NCBI GenBank assembly: GCA_032718475.1
Contig: JAUCBJ010003564.1
Span: forward strand, 64,001 to 128,000
Direction of reading: 5' to 3'
DNA: 64,000 nt
Origin: Nemertoderma westbladi
Lineage: Eukaryota > Xenacoelomorpha > Nemertodermatida > Nemertodermatidae
Part shown: positions 24,487 through 33,380 of the stretch, piece after piece
Position numbering within the stretch: position 1 is the stretch's first letter
Layout of the letters: every line of letters starts with the position of its first letter
Position numbers and translations under genes: made by a program
Notes under the pieces: model-generated
Databases searched by the model: none
Seen by the model: the letters and a program-made list of their open reading frames with translations, nothing else
What the model was told of the DNA's origin: nothing

Positions 24487-25255
24487 TATGCCTCGTGTAT
24501 ATACATATATATATATCCCAATAAGTGCCGTTACGTAACCAATTACACTGTGGGTAAATCAGTTAGATGTCGCCGAAAGACAGACCTCCCGAACCCCCCC
24601 CCCCCCCCCCGCCTTCCAGCAGTTCAGGTTCGACTCTCTAGATCCCGTCTCTTCCTAACTAACTATCCTCTAACTTATTCCCATGCATAGCGCAAAAACT
24701 TTGGAGATAAACTGGCCGTGACCAACTCACTTTTTGATGCCCAAACTACTCCCATTACTCGTACTAAACTACAGTAATTAGAAAGGACTATAGCCACAAT
24801 ACTCGACTATACCAAACCCACAGGTTTGATAATCGAACATCGCACATCCTGCAAACTACTGAGTGGGGTCCATGTACGCCTCTGGTGCTACTAACCTTTA
24901 GCACCTTAGTTGTACTGTTGGCACCAATCCGTGGAAGTTGCTAAACTCAATTTACACTCCTACGTAATATAGCCGTCACCATGGTTTCTAAATGCTATTT
25001 TCCAGGCTTCACGACTTTTCAAATTACTGTTTATCTATAGACGAATTCTAAAACGCGTCTATACACAGCGTCTGGAATTGTCTTGGGTTCACTTTTCTAA
25101 TTTTAAAATTTTCTAATTTTCCAAAAATTTTGAGAATAAAATTTTGTTTTGATACCCACCAGACAAAACTCAACGCAAATCACCACAACCCCGCTCCTAT
25201 GCATTTCCTTGTATTTGCATACGAGGAATGCATACGAAGTGAGTTGCGTCCAACA
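24487..25255 (-). other. Spacer between pol and the extra ORF
   Basis: No long coding sequence. Holds palindrome copy 4, a poly-C tract (about 24594-24610) and the candidate 3' splice site (AG at 24548-24549, exon side from 24547). Confidence 0.6.
24812..24828. repeat. Element palindrome, copy 4
   Basis: CCAAACCCACAGGTTTG in the non-coding spacer. Flanks hold TCGA on both sides. Confidence 0.85.
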
Positions 25256-27622
25256 CTAATTCTGTTTTGAGGCAGGAGACAAATTATAATCTCCCGTCTC
25301 GATACGTGTCTCCTCTAATAACACGATATCTTGGACCGGTCGGTCCAAGGTGTGTAAACCATTAGTTTTACACTTCTTTGGGTGCGGACACTTGCACCTA
25401 ATTTTCACAGTGACTGTGCGCACTATGTTTTGCACGTCTGGGTGTGTGTGCAAGATCACTCCAGTCTCCCAATACTTTCTCTTGACAATCGGTTCGGTTA
25501 TCAATACGTAATCTCCCCTTTGGAGACTCCGAACCGTTTTGTACCACTTTGTTCTGGTGGATATGGTGGGAAGATAGTATTCCCGCCAATATTCCCAGAA
25601 TGTGTACGCTACTAATTGAGTCACTTTCCAGCTCTTACGACTATATAGGTCGGCACTAATGGGTTCTGATGCCGGCACAAGAAATGCTGGACTCTGCATT
25701 AGCAAATGATTCGGCGTTAATGCAACACCGTCTGGCAACATAGCTATCGGCCTCGAGTTTAGGGTATGCTCGATTTCAATGAAAGCTGTGACCAGTTCGT
25801 CGTCGGTAAGTTGTTTGTTCACAGGCAACGTTTTAGCAATGGCCTGCTTTACAGAGCGAACCAAACGCTCCCAACTTCCTCCTCTCCAAGGACTTTCTGG
25901 AGTATTAAATCTCCACTCTACTCTTTGCGGCAAAAGTGCTGCAGAAATTTCTTTATTCTGTGCCGCTTTATGAACTGCGTTCAACTCGCTATTCCCTCCG
26001 ACAAAGTTTGTACCCTTATCGGAGTAGAACGCCTTTACTAGTCCTCTCCTGGCCATAAATCTCTTTAAGGCCAGGAGCAGAGATTTGGTCGACATGTCTG
26101 CCACACGCTCAATATGTATGGCTCTACTAGCCATGCATGTCAGTAGCAGACCCCATCGCTTGTGGGTCAGCCGTCCACTCTTTGCCTCAATCGGACCAAA
26201 ACAATCCACCCCTGTGTTCGTAAAGGGTGGGTCATATGCCTGCACTCTCGCTTCCGGGAGTTCAGCCATCTCCTGTTCCAATACTCTGGCGTTCACTCTC
26301 TTGCAAACCAGACAGGCGTCGTACATAGTGCCTACTGCCCTGCTTGGCTGCAATAGAATGAATCGCTGTCTCGCTGCCGACAAACAGTGTAACCTTCCCG
26401 CGTGATGTAACCTCTTGTGTATATCCCATAGAATCGCTCTTTGCAATTCTATTGGGTGACTAGGGATTATCACTGGGAACCGAAACTGTGAGTTTATGTC
26501 GACAGTCTGGATTCTCGATCTATGACAAATCAAACCCTTATGGATTAATGGACTCCATTTTCTAAGGGGTTTATAGAGAACTGGTCGTTGAGCCGATAAT
26601 AGATGGAATTCTTTGGGGAAGGCACACATTTGATAATGTTTCAAATGCTTTAATTCCGCTTGATCAATCTCATCCTCTGTCAGAGGTTGTTTCAATTTCT
26701 GAATTCGCTCACTATTGGTGCTCAATGGTTCTCTCAAATGTTCCGAATGTTTTAAACAAAGGTACGAAACGTATCGGCTTAACCACACAGTTCTTTTACA
26801 AATTGTCAGCCAAGAGGCAGACGAATTTAGTAATTTGTCATAAACACTGCATGACTCTAATGCCAGCGACGGTTGTCCGCTAACCAATGGAAGTTTTGAA
26901 TCCAAACCCGCAGGTTTGGAAACCAAAGGCTCCATTGTGTCGGTCATTTTCTGTCCGTCACTTACCAACTGTGACTGTCGTCTAGTCTGTAAGGGTGGTT
27001 TTACGTCATAACTTACCCTTCCGGATCTAGTAGTCACGTAAGTCTGTTGGTCTGACAAGTCTCCGGGCCGCTCCAATGACTCTTCAGGCTGCTCCAATGA
27101 CTCTTCAGGCCGCTCCAATGACTTAAGTTTGGCTTTAGACTTTGACTTAGAGGCTTTCTCCACCTTGACTTCTGCATCTTCAGGCATCGGATTGGTCACT
27201 ATCTTTAGTCGCTCTGGCCAATGTTCCTGTGTCCTCGTTAGAAAATCAGGTCCATGCAACCAAAACTCCTGCGACTCTTCCTGACAGAATTCCGCCGGCA
27301 TTGCACCTCTCGAAGTTATGTCGGCCGGGTTCAACACTCCCGGACAATGTCTCCATTGTTCCTTCGTCGAAAAGTCAACTATCTGAGCGCGTCTATTGGC
27401 CACAAATGTCTTTAGTGCAATATTGTCGGCCGCAATGTATACTAACACCAAGGGTGCGTCCGTCCAATAGAATAAGGTCAATGTCGTGTCTAACTCCTCA
27501 GTTATCTGCTTACTTACCTCGACCGAAACTACTGCCGCCTGTAACTCTGCACGAGGGACAGTCATGTATTTGACCGGCATCATCTTTGATCTAGAAGTTA
27601 CAAAGGCCGTCTCAAACCCACT
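25256..27622 (-). CDS. BEL/Pao pol, second part: RNase H remnant and integrase
   Basis: Open from 27622; the first ATG is at 27583. It begins inside the RNase H region (PVKYMTVPRAELQAAVVSVE, then CPGVLNPADITSRG). The integrase follows: a zinc-binding HHCC region (HKRLHHAGRLHCL, CLVCKRV), then the catalytic core with D near residue 459 (TGVDCFGP), D near 519 (YSDKGTNF) and E near 571 (GSWERLVRS), and a C-terminal domain with LRLQRGDYVLI-like sequence. It would integrate element DNA. The first RNase H aspartate region and roughly 100 or more residues before it are missing, and the frame differs from the upstream block; this looks like an internal deletion. Residue numbers count from the ATG and are approximate. 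Confidence 0.88.
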   Translation of the reverse strand, partial: SGFETAFVTSRSKMMPVKYMTVPRAELQAAVVSVEVSKQITEELDTTLTLFYWTDAPLVLVYIAADNIALKTFVANRRAQIVDFSTKEQWRHCPGVLNPADITSRGAMPAEFCQEESQEFWLHGPDFLTRTQEHWPERLKIVTNPMPEDAEVKVEKASKSKSKAKLKSLERPEESLEQPEESLERPGDLSDQQTYVTTRSGRVSYDVKPPLQTRRQSQLVSDGQKMTDTMEPLVSKPAGLDSKLPLVSGQPSLALESCSVYDKLLNSSASWLTICKRTVWLSRYVSYLCLKHSEHLREPLSTNSERIQKLKQPLTEDEIDQAELKHLKHYQMCAFPKEFHLLSAQRPVLYKPLRKWSPLIHKGLICHRSRIQTVDINSQFRFPVIIPSHPIELQRAILWDIHKRLHHAGRLHCLSAARQRFILLQPSRAVGTMYDACLVCKRVNARVLEQEMAELPEARVQAYDPPFTNTGVDCFGPIEAKSGRLTHKRWGLLLTCMASRAIHIERVADMSTKSLLLALKRFMARRGLVKAFYSDKGTNFVGGNSELNAVHKAAQNKEISAALLPQRVEWRFNTPESPWRGGSWERLVRSVKQAIAKTLPVNKQLTDDELVTAFIEIEHTLNSRPIAMLPDGVALTPNHLLMQSPAFLVPASEPISADLYSRKSWKVTQLVAYTFWEYWREYYLPTISTRTKWYKTVRSLQRGDYVLITEPIVKRKYWETGVILHTHPDVQNIVRTVTVKIRCKCPHPKKCKTNGLHTLDRPVQDIVLLEETRIETGDYNLSPASKQN
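26902..26919. repeat. Element palindrome, copy 5
   Basis: CCAAACCCGCAGGTTTGG in the linker between RNase H and integrase, translated KPAGLD. Confidence 0.9.
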
Positions 27623-30134
27623 CTACGTCGGACAACCAAATTTTCCTCATGCACGCTCGTGCCTGTAATATTACCGGACTGATAAAGTTCATCGGGTCAA
27701 ATAGTCTACTTAATGTCGATAAGCAAATCCTCTTAGTCAAAACTTTGTCTGGGCTACTGGGCTCAAATCTAACTCTTACCTGGAACTTATCTGAGTTCGG
27801 GTTCCAAGCGAGTCCCAGTACTCGCGCCATGGGGATTGGTTCTACCCCCAATTCTATGTCTCCGCTCCCACGATCTTTCACCGGGAACGATTCTAATAAG
27901 GCCTCCGAGTTCGTAGTGAACTTGGTCAGAGGAAATCCCCCTGTAGCCAAGCACTCCTGCAGGCCGTGAGCCACTTCTATGGCTTGTTCCGCCGTGTCCT
28001 TGGACACCAATCCGTCGTCCATGTAGAAGTTTCTCAAGATGGACTCGATAACCTCTACTGGATACTTACCAATCTGGGCTGTTGCCGTTTTCTTTAAAAC
28101 GAACAGCGTGCCATTCGGACTATCGCGGGCGCCAAATATCCTAACGTACATTTGGTATGTAACCACTGGGCCGGATAAGTCTTCATTCTCGTACCAGAGA
28201 AAGCGAAGGCTATCCTGGTCTGCCTTACAGGCTCTTACCTGGTGGAACATCGCCTCGATGTCACAAGTAAATGCGAATCGCCACTGTCTAAAACGTAACA
28301 GTATTCCAATCAAATAGTTATTCAGGTTGGGACCATCCATCAACTCTGAATTCAGGGACATACCTCTATAGACTGCTGCACAGTCGTTGACTACTCGGAC
28401 TTTGTCTGGCTTGTCGGGGTGAGTCACATAATGGTGTGGAAGGTAATAAGTCTGGTCTGTCACTAAGTCAGGGTCCTCTACCTTCCCAGCAAATCCCTTG
28501 GCGAAATAGTTGTTGATCTGGGCGCAATACTTCTCCCTAATGCCTGGATTCTTCAACAACCGAGCCCTTACTCCGTTTAATCTTTTCAAGGCTAAGTTGT
28601 AGTTGTTCTCCAACTTAGGAGGTTGTCGACGCCACAACATTCCAACTTCAAAATGTCCAGTCGGTAGTAGACGTATGGTGTCTTCCATCATCTCCAGCGA
28701 CCGTTTCTCATCAGTAGACATGGCTAGGTCATATCCACCGGGTTCCATTGCGTCCCTATCCAGCCATTCGACGGTTCTGGCTCCTGTCTCGAGGTCCTGG
28801 CGTATCAATTCCTTCTGTAACTCCTCCTCACTGTACTGGAAAATGTCTAGGTCTCGATATTTAGCCACCTGACCCTCCACTATGTCGGTATAAGTCAAAA
28901 CGTTAGTCAAATAGGTAGCGTGGGCCGCTGAACCAGACCCACGGGTCTGATAACAGTAGTCCTCGGGTTCACTATCCGTCCGGTCATTATGAAGTGGTTC
29001 CGACAACCTAACATTATCGGGAATCAACTCCTCGTCCGACTCGCTAAAGTCACTATAATGGTCAATACAGGTTCTCCTAAACTCGTCTATGTCTGGTGGT
29101 TCTACTAACGGTGGTTGAGTTATAGGCTGTAATTCGTCATATCTGTCCATTGGCTTGTCGCCACCTGTAAACTCATAAGACATGGGTACTCTTGTATACC
29201 AACCTAATATAGTCCTATGGGCATGTGGTCCATTGACATGTGGCTCAGCTGGTCTCGTTTCCCATATCTGGTGTGCGATCAGCTGTTCTGCACCAATCAA
29301 CATAGAAACATTCCTATAACCTACCTGGTGTCTGGGTATCCTGAGCTTGTCAAAATACTCCTGTGCTATGGGACTCATCGGTGGCACCTTACCTAACTGC
29401 CTGCCGAATCCCTTCATAGCTAGACACTTAAATCCGTCCAATGGCAAAGCTTTCCGTTCTTGTCGAGTGTGTTGGTCTCTCGGAAGTAGGGAATCTAGTT
29501 CTACCGAAATTCTGTGTCCCTTGAGGTCACCTACCCCGTGCATAGACTTCAACTCTATTTGGATCTCCTCGGCGTCCTGGAAGCTAGAAACAGCTCTCGC
29601 CACTTCCTCGTCGATATAAGATAATGTGGACGCAGTGTCCAACATCACATATATTCGCTTTGATCCCTTATCGCCAGTAAGTTTCACCGGAATCACGCTA
29701 AATATTTCCGACGTGGCCGATGATAAATACGTCCGCGCGCTGGTCGATGAACTATCCGCGGTGAAACCTTGGCAGGTCACTTCTCTCGCGCTCGACTCGC
29801 CATCCTCGTCCGACGAACCTGGTTGGTAACCATCGTCCTGGATGCCGGTATACGTATTCCTCCTTATCGATACGGGTTCTTTGCTCCCCTTCCTGTGAGG
29901 ATTTCGCTGTAAGTAACGGTCCGTTGGGGTATGGAAATCCGCATGTAGCAACTTGTGATGTAGTCTGCCGCATTCCATGCATCCGTCCTTGCTGTTCGGG
30001 CACTGCCGCCGTACATGACCTGGCGCAAGACATGCCCAACAGGTGTCCAATGTCCGCACTTGAACTCTTCTCTGTTCCGAATTTAATTCTTTGAACCGTC
30101 TGCAACTATCTAACTTATGGTCGTCAGATCTTAC
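27612..30134 (-). CDS. BEL/Pao gag end and pol, first part: zinc knuckles, protease, RT
   Basis: In the same frame as gag, separated from it only by the TAG at 30135-30137. Starts with the second half of the gag zinc-binding region (CWACLAPGHVRRQC, then CMECGRLHHKLLH). An aspartic protease follows with YVMLDTASTLSYID, catalytic D near residue 139 counted from 30059. Reverse transcriptase has VRVVNDCAAVYRG, FTCDIEAMFHQV and the catalytic NFYMDDGLVS near residue 678, then the thumb (RLFDPMNFISPV). The block stops at 27612 right after LSDVEWV, where related elements continue through the connection into RNase H. It copies element RNA into DNA inside capsid particles. Translation would need readthrough, splicing, or another start. 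Confidence 0.9.
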   Translation of the reverse strand, partial: VRSDDHKLDSCRRFKELNSEQRRVQVRTLDTCWACLAPGHVRRQCPNSKDGCMECGRLHHKLLHADFHTPTDRYLQRNPHRKGSKEPVSIRRNTYTGIQDDGYQPGSSDEDGESSAREVTCQGFTADSSSTSARTYLSSATSEIFSVIPVKLTGDKGSKRIYVMLDTASTLSYIDEEVARAVSSFQDAEEIQIELKSMHGVGDLKGHRISVELDSLLPRDQHTRQERKALPLDGFKCLAMKGFGRQLGKVPPMSPIAQEYFDKLRIPRHQVGYRNVSMLIGAEQLIAHQIWETRPAEPHVNGPHAHRTILGWYTRVPMSYEFTGGDKPMDRYDELQPITQPPLVEPPDIDEFRRTCIDHYSDFSESDEELIPDNVRLSEPLHNDRTDSEPEDYCYQTRGSGSAAHATYLTNVLTYTDIVEGQVAKYRDLDIFQYSEEELQKELIRQDLETGARTVEWLDRDAMEPGGYDLAMSTDEKRSLEMMEDTIRLLPTGHFEVGMLWRRQPPKLENNYNLALKRLNGVRARLLKNPGIREKYCAQINNYFAKGFAGKVEDPDLVTDQTYYLPHHYVTHPDKPDKVRVVNDCAAVYRGMSLNSELMDGPNLNNYLIGILLRFRQWRFAFTCDIEAMFHQVRACKADQDSLRFLWYENEDLSGPVVTYQMYVRIFGARDSPNGTLFVLKKTATAQIGKYPVEVIESILRNFYMDDGLVSKDTAEQAIEVAHGLQECLATGGFPLTKFTTNSEALLESFPVKDRGSGDIELGVEPIPMARVLGLAWNPNSDKFQVRVRFEPSSPDKVLTKRICLSTLSRLFDPMNFISPVILQARACMRKIWLSDVEWV
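28933..28949. repeat. Element palindrome, copy 6, with paired changes
   Basis: CCAGACCCACGGGTCTG between protease and RT, translated QTRGSG. Against the common form, A to G on the left arm is matched by T to C on the right, preserving pairing. Confidence 0.9.
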
Positions 30135-33100
30135 CTACTTTAGTAAACAGTATTGGCAACCTACAAATCCATCCGGCAACTCCTGTTGCTTTAACCTGGG
30201 TCTATCTAACCGCTCACCTGACCATACTCGCGAGTCTGATCTAAAGGCTGGGGTACTCGAATTATATCTGTCTACTGAGTTAAATGTCACAGTGGTCCTG
30301 TCATCGTCAAAACTTACCATAGACTTACCGGTAACAGGTTTAGACTCTCTCATATTCTCCTCTGAGAAGTTTGATTTCATCTCTGCTACTGCGTCTGTGG
30401 CTATCATGTCATGAATATGCTGAAGTGTCAATACTTTACCTTGGCCCTCCAACTTATTCTCTAATTTGCGCCATTTCTGTCGATAACGCATGTTTAAACG
30501 TCTTATTACGCTCTTTAAGACTTCGGCGTGATCACCATGATGAGGTAGATTCACCGTCCTCAAGATGTCCAATGCGTTCGAAATAGCGTTCGCTAAGTTC
30601 AACAGCTCTAACGGAGTTGTAATCCTTCCGCCCTTACCCAAGTCTTCTACTATCGACTGCGCCATCTTGGTTTTATTCCCGTAGATGTCACTAAGCGTCT
30701 TCATTGCTAACTCGAATGCTCTTTCATTGCCGACGAAGTTGTCAGCAATGGCTCTAGGTTCTCGATGGAGCATCTGAAGCAAATAGTTGAACTTCTCGTT
30801 GGGAGTAAAGGTGCTGTTGGTTAGCTGCTCGTCGACATAGGTTTTGAAAGTCCTCCAATGCTTATGGTTGCCCATAAACTTCTGGGGTTGTTGCGTCGGC
30901 AGTCCTTGCCTAGCAGCAAACTTACCTATGTCCCTAAGGGTTGCGTCGTTCCGGGTTAACAAATGGTTTAGTTCCGCAGGGTTGTTAAGTCTGGTCCTTT
31001 CCCGGTGGTTCCAACTTACCTGCTCCGCGTCGGTCCTTCTTTCCTTATAGTTTCGGGACTTCTGACGTCTCATTTCTTCCTCTTCATCGCTTGACTCGGT
31101 GTCAGTCCTTAGCGCTCGCGATGATTTGCGCGCCGAGGCCCTGATCCAAGCCTCCTCAATAAATTTCTCGGCCGAATTTTCGAAATTGGGATTATGAATA
31201 TTCGGGACAGGCGTCCTTACCTGAGGTCTATGTGGTATAGTCTCCTCCGATATGCGTACTCGTTGACTAGGCTGGACTTTATCTAACTCAGGCCTGCTAG
31301 GATAAGAATTACTCCTTACCTGGGCTGCTTCCTTTAACCGTAGGTTGCTAAGCATGTCCGTTATAGGTTGGATGTGCGGCGATATAGCTTGCGCTAAACT
31401 AGCACTTAACTCATCCCTCGTAATAAATTCCTGGCTAGGGTTCTGTTGTATAGTCGGCTCTATCTGAGTAATCCGCTGTCTCTCATATGATCCCTCTTCC
31501 GGTTTAACCCGGAAGTTCTCCGTCGAACTGGGTCGGCGCTCCGTCCGCGTATTCCAAACCCGCGGGTTCGGTTCGCCAAGTACTCGTCCCGTTGGAGTTT
31601 CTTCTCTAAATTCTTCGTTGTCGCGTTCGGTATATAGTGGTGCTGTGTTCCGATGACGTAGATTCTGCGCGATAGGTGAAGCACTAATACCAACTGGCGT
31701 GCGATATGTAGAGAACGGTTTAGCGATCCGTGTACTCGTAATAGCTGGACCGGGTATAGGAATTCTGGTCGTCGTCGACTCGCGTATGGTCGGAGTTCTC
31801 GCTTCCTGTTCGGCCTTCTGCAGTGCGAACAGTTCTCGCAACTCTGTCCCTACACTCGCCCCACATTCTTCGATCATTCGCATCCCCTTCTCGGCGATTT
31901 CATTCGCCTTCCTAGTCCGTTCTTCGCTCTCTAAACTTAATCTCGCACTTTCCAACTGCGCCAGTTTACGTTCTTCTTCTTCCCTCGCTCGTCTCGCTGC
32001 GCCCTCTTCTTCCACACGCGCCCTTTCTTCATACAACGCTTGTTGCTCTTTCTCGATCTCGAGTTCGCGTTCCTTGCGTTCGCGTTCAAGTCGGAGTTCG
32101 CGTTCTTTCTGTTCGCGTTCAAGTCTGAGCTCGCGTTCTTTCTGTTCGCGTTCTTTCTGTTCGCGTTCAAGTTGGAGTTCGCGTTCAAGTTGGAGTTCGC
32201 ATTCCTTCTGTTCGCGTTCCGCTTGCCCACGCTTACCTTTCTCTTCCAGCTCGCGCAACTTCGCATCTAACTTACGTGTTCGCTCCCTTTCCCGCTCAGC
32301 TTCCTTCCGTGCTTCCGATGCACGCAAAACTTCCGCCTGTTGTTCGTCCAGTCGGCGTCTTCTCTCCTCCGCCGAGTTGTGCGAAACAAGGGATCTAGCA
32401 CATATAACCTTACCTCGCGCGTGACTAACCTGGGAATCGCCACTGTCTCTGGATGCGTCGTCGGGTGGAGTCAACGTCCTCTGTTGGATGTTCTCCGTCG
32501 TCGGTAGCACCTGGCCTGGTACCACCACTCCATTCTGCATCAGCCAGCTAGTAACTTCCCTCTGATAACGGCGCTCTTCTTTGTCTTGGATCTCTTCTCG
32601 CTCCACTAAGTCTCTCAACTCTGCATCACTCACCTGAGTCGCCTGCGTATGTGATGCCCATAGCAGCCAGTTCTCCGTCCTAACTCGTCGGAATCGCTCC
32701 GATAACTCGCGGTGCTCCAACAAGGCTGCTAAAACCCTGTCGTAAATCCTCGTCGCCACGTCGCTCGACTGAGACTCTACTGCCTTCTTCGCTAGGACTG
32801 CAAGCTCCTCCGTCTGCTTGAATAACGCTGAGTTATATCCTCTTCTAATCTCTACTAACTCTACCCTCCCGATGTTCGCTGAGTCAGCTAACATCTTCCT
32901 TACCTTGTCCGTCGTCCGAGTTATATGTCCGGCATGCGCGCGAAGTTTCTTCTTTATCGCAATATCAAGTTCTCTCTCGCTTACCTGACTCACACTTGGT
33001 GGACTTGAAGGAATATTTCGGGAACTACGGGTACTCCTAACAGCCGTCGGGACCACGGCACTTACCATACCCACAGGTCTGGAAACCGGGCTCCGGGCTC

Positions 33101-33380
33101 TCGCTTCTGCTACACTACTCTCCCTATCACTCACCTCTGTCTGGGCTGCCGTACAGTCCTTCCTTACAGTAGCGGTAGGGGATCCTAATACTATTACTTG
33201 AGGTTGTTGTTCTTCCTCACTAGTCACTGTCTCGTCCTCCTGTTCACTTACGTCAGCGTCGCTCGCTGCGTCGTCATAGTCGGCATTGTCATCAACAGTA
33301 ATGTTTACGCTATCGTCAGTCGGCGGTCCAGCCGCCGTCTCATAGCTGTCCTCTAGTGCCTCCTTGTCTGAGACACTCAT
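30135..33380 (-). CDS. BEL/Pao gag polyprotein
   Basis: 1081 codons from the ATG at 33380. The N-terminus is acidic and disordered. Residues of roughly 350-500 form a long charged coiled coil of ERELQLERE-type repeats, encoded by a degenerate GTTCGCGTTC-like repeat in the DNA (about 32060-32220). The C-terminal third holds the Pao-type gag core (FMGNHKHWRTFKTYVDEQL, then LLQMLHREPRAIADNFVG and ALDILRTVNLPHHGD), which builds the particle. It ends at a TAG directly after C-x2-C of the first zinc knuckle (GCQYCLLK). The reading frame continues beyond that stop into the rest of the knuckle region, so the stop splits one domain. Palindromes 7 and 8 lie in its linkers. Confidence 0.88.
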   Translation of the reverse strand: MSVSDKEALEDSYETAAGPPTDDSVNITVDDNADYDDAASDADVSEQEDETVTSEEEQQPQVIVLGSPTATVRKDCTAAQTEVSDRESSVAEARARSPVSRPVGMVSAVVPTAVRSTRSSRNIPSSPPSVSQVSERELDIAIKKKLRAHAGHITRTTDKVRKMLADSANIGRVELVEIRRGYNSALFKQTEELAVLAKKAVESQSSDVATRIYDRVLAALLEHRELSERFRRVRTENWLLWASHTQATQVSDAELRDLVEREEIQDKEERRYQREVTSWLMQNGVVVPGQVLPTTENIQQRTLTPPDDASRDSGDSQVSHARGKVICARSLVSHNSAEERRRRLDEQQAEVLRASEARKEAERERERTRKLDAKLRELEEKGKRGQAEREQKECELQLERELQLEREQKEREQKERELRLEREQKERELRLERERKERELEIEKEQQALYEERARVEEEGAARRAREEEERKLAQLESARLSLESEERTRKANEIAEKGMRMIEECGASVGTELRELFALQKAEQEARTPTIRESTTTRIPIPGPAITSTRIAKPFSTYRTPVGISASPIAQNLRHRNTAPLYTERDNEEFREETPTGRVLGEPNPRVWNTRTERRPSSTENFRVKPEEGSYERQRITQIEPTIQQNPSQEFITRDELSASLAQAISPHIQPITDMLSNLRLKEAAQVRSNSYPSRPELDKVQPSQRVRISEETIPHRPQVRTPVPNIHNPNFENSAEKFIEEAWIRASARKSSRALRTDTESSDEEEEMRRQKSRNYKERRTDAEQVSWNHRERTRLNNPAELNHLLTRNDATLRDIGKFAARQGLPTQQPQKFMGNHKHWRTFKTYVDEQLTNSTFTPNEKFNYLLQMLHREPRAIADNFVGNERAFELAMKTLSDIYGNKTKMAQSIVEDLGKGGRITTPLELLNLANAISNALDILRTVNLPHHGDHAEVLKSVIRRLNMRYRQKWRKLENKLEGQGKVLTLQHIHDMIATDAVAEMKSNFSEENMRESKPVTGKSMVSFDDDRTTVTFNSVDRYNSSTPAFRSDSRVWSGERLDRPRLKQQELPDGFVGCQYCLLK
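31554..31571. repeat. Element palindrome, copy 7
   Basis: CCAAACCCGCGGGTTCGG in gag between the coiled coil and the core, translated PNPRVW. One mismatch to a perfect dyad. Confidence 0.88.
33065..33082. repeat. Element palindrome, copy 8
   Basis: CCATACCCACAGGTCTGG in the N-terminal part of gag, translated RPVGM. Imperfect dyad. Confidence 0.75.

Noticed and set aside
24812-24828. Palindromes read as simple restriction-site clustering
   Set aside because: Eight extended 17-18 bp copies confined to one element and present in all frames exceed that explanation.
31699-32424. 241-codon plus-strand frame, Ser/Arg-rich
   Set aside because: Antisense shadow of the gag coiled-coil coding region.
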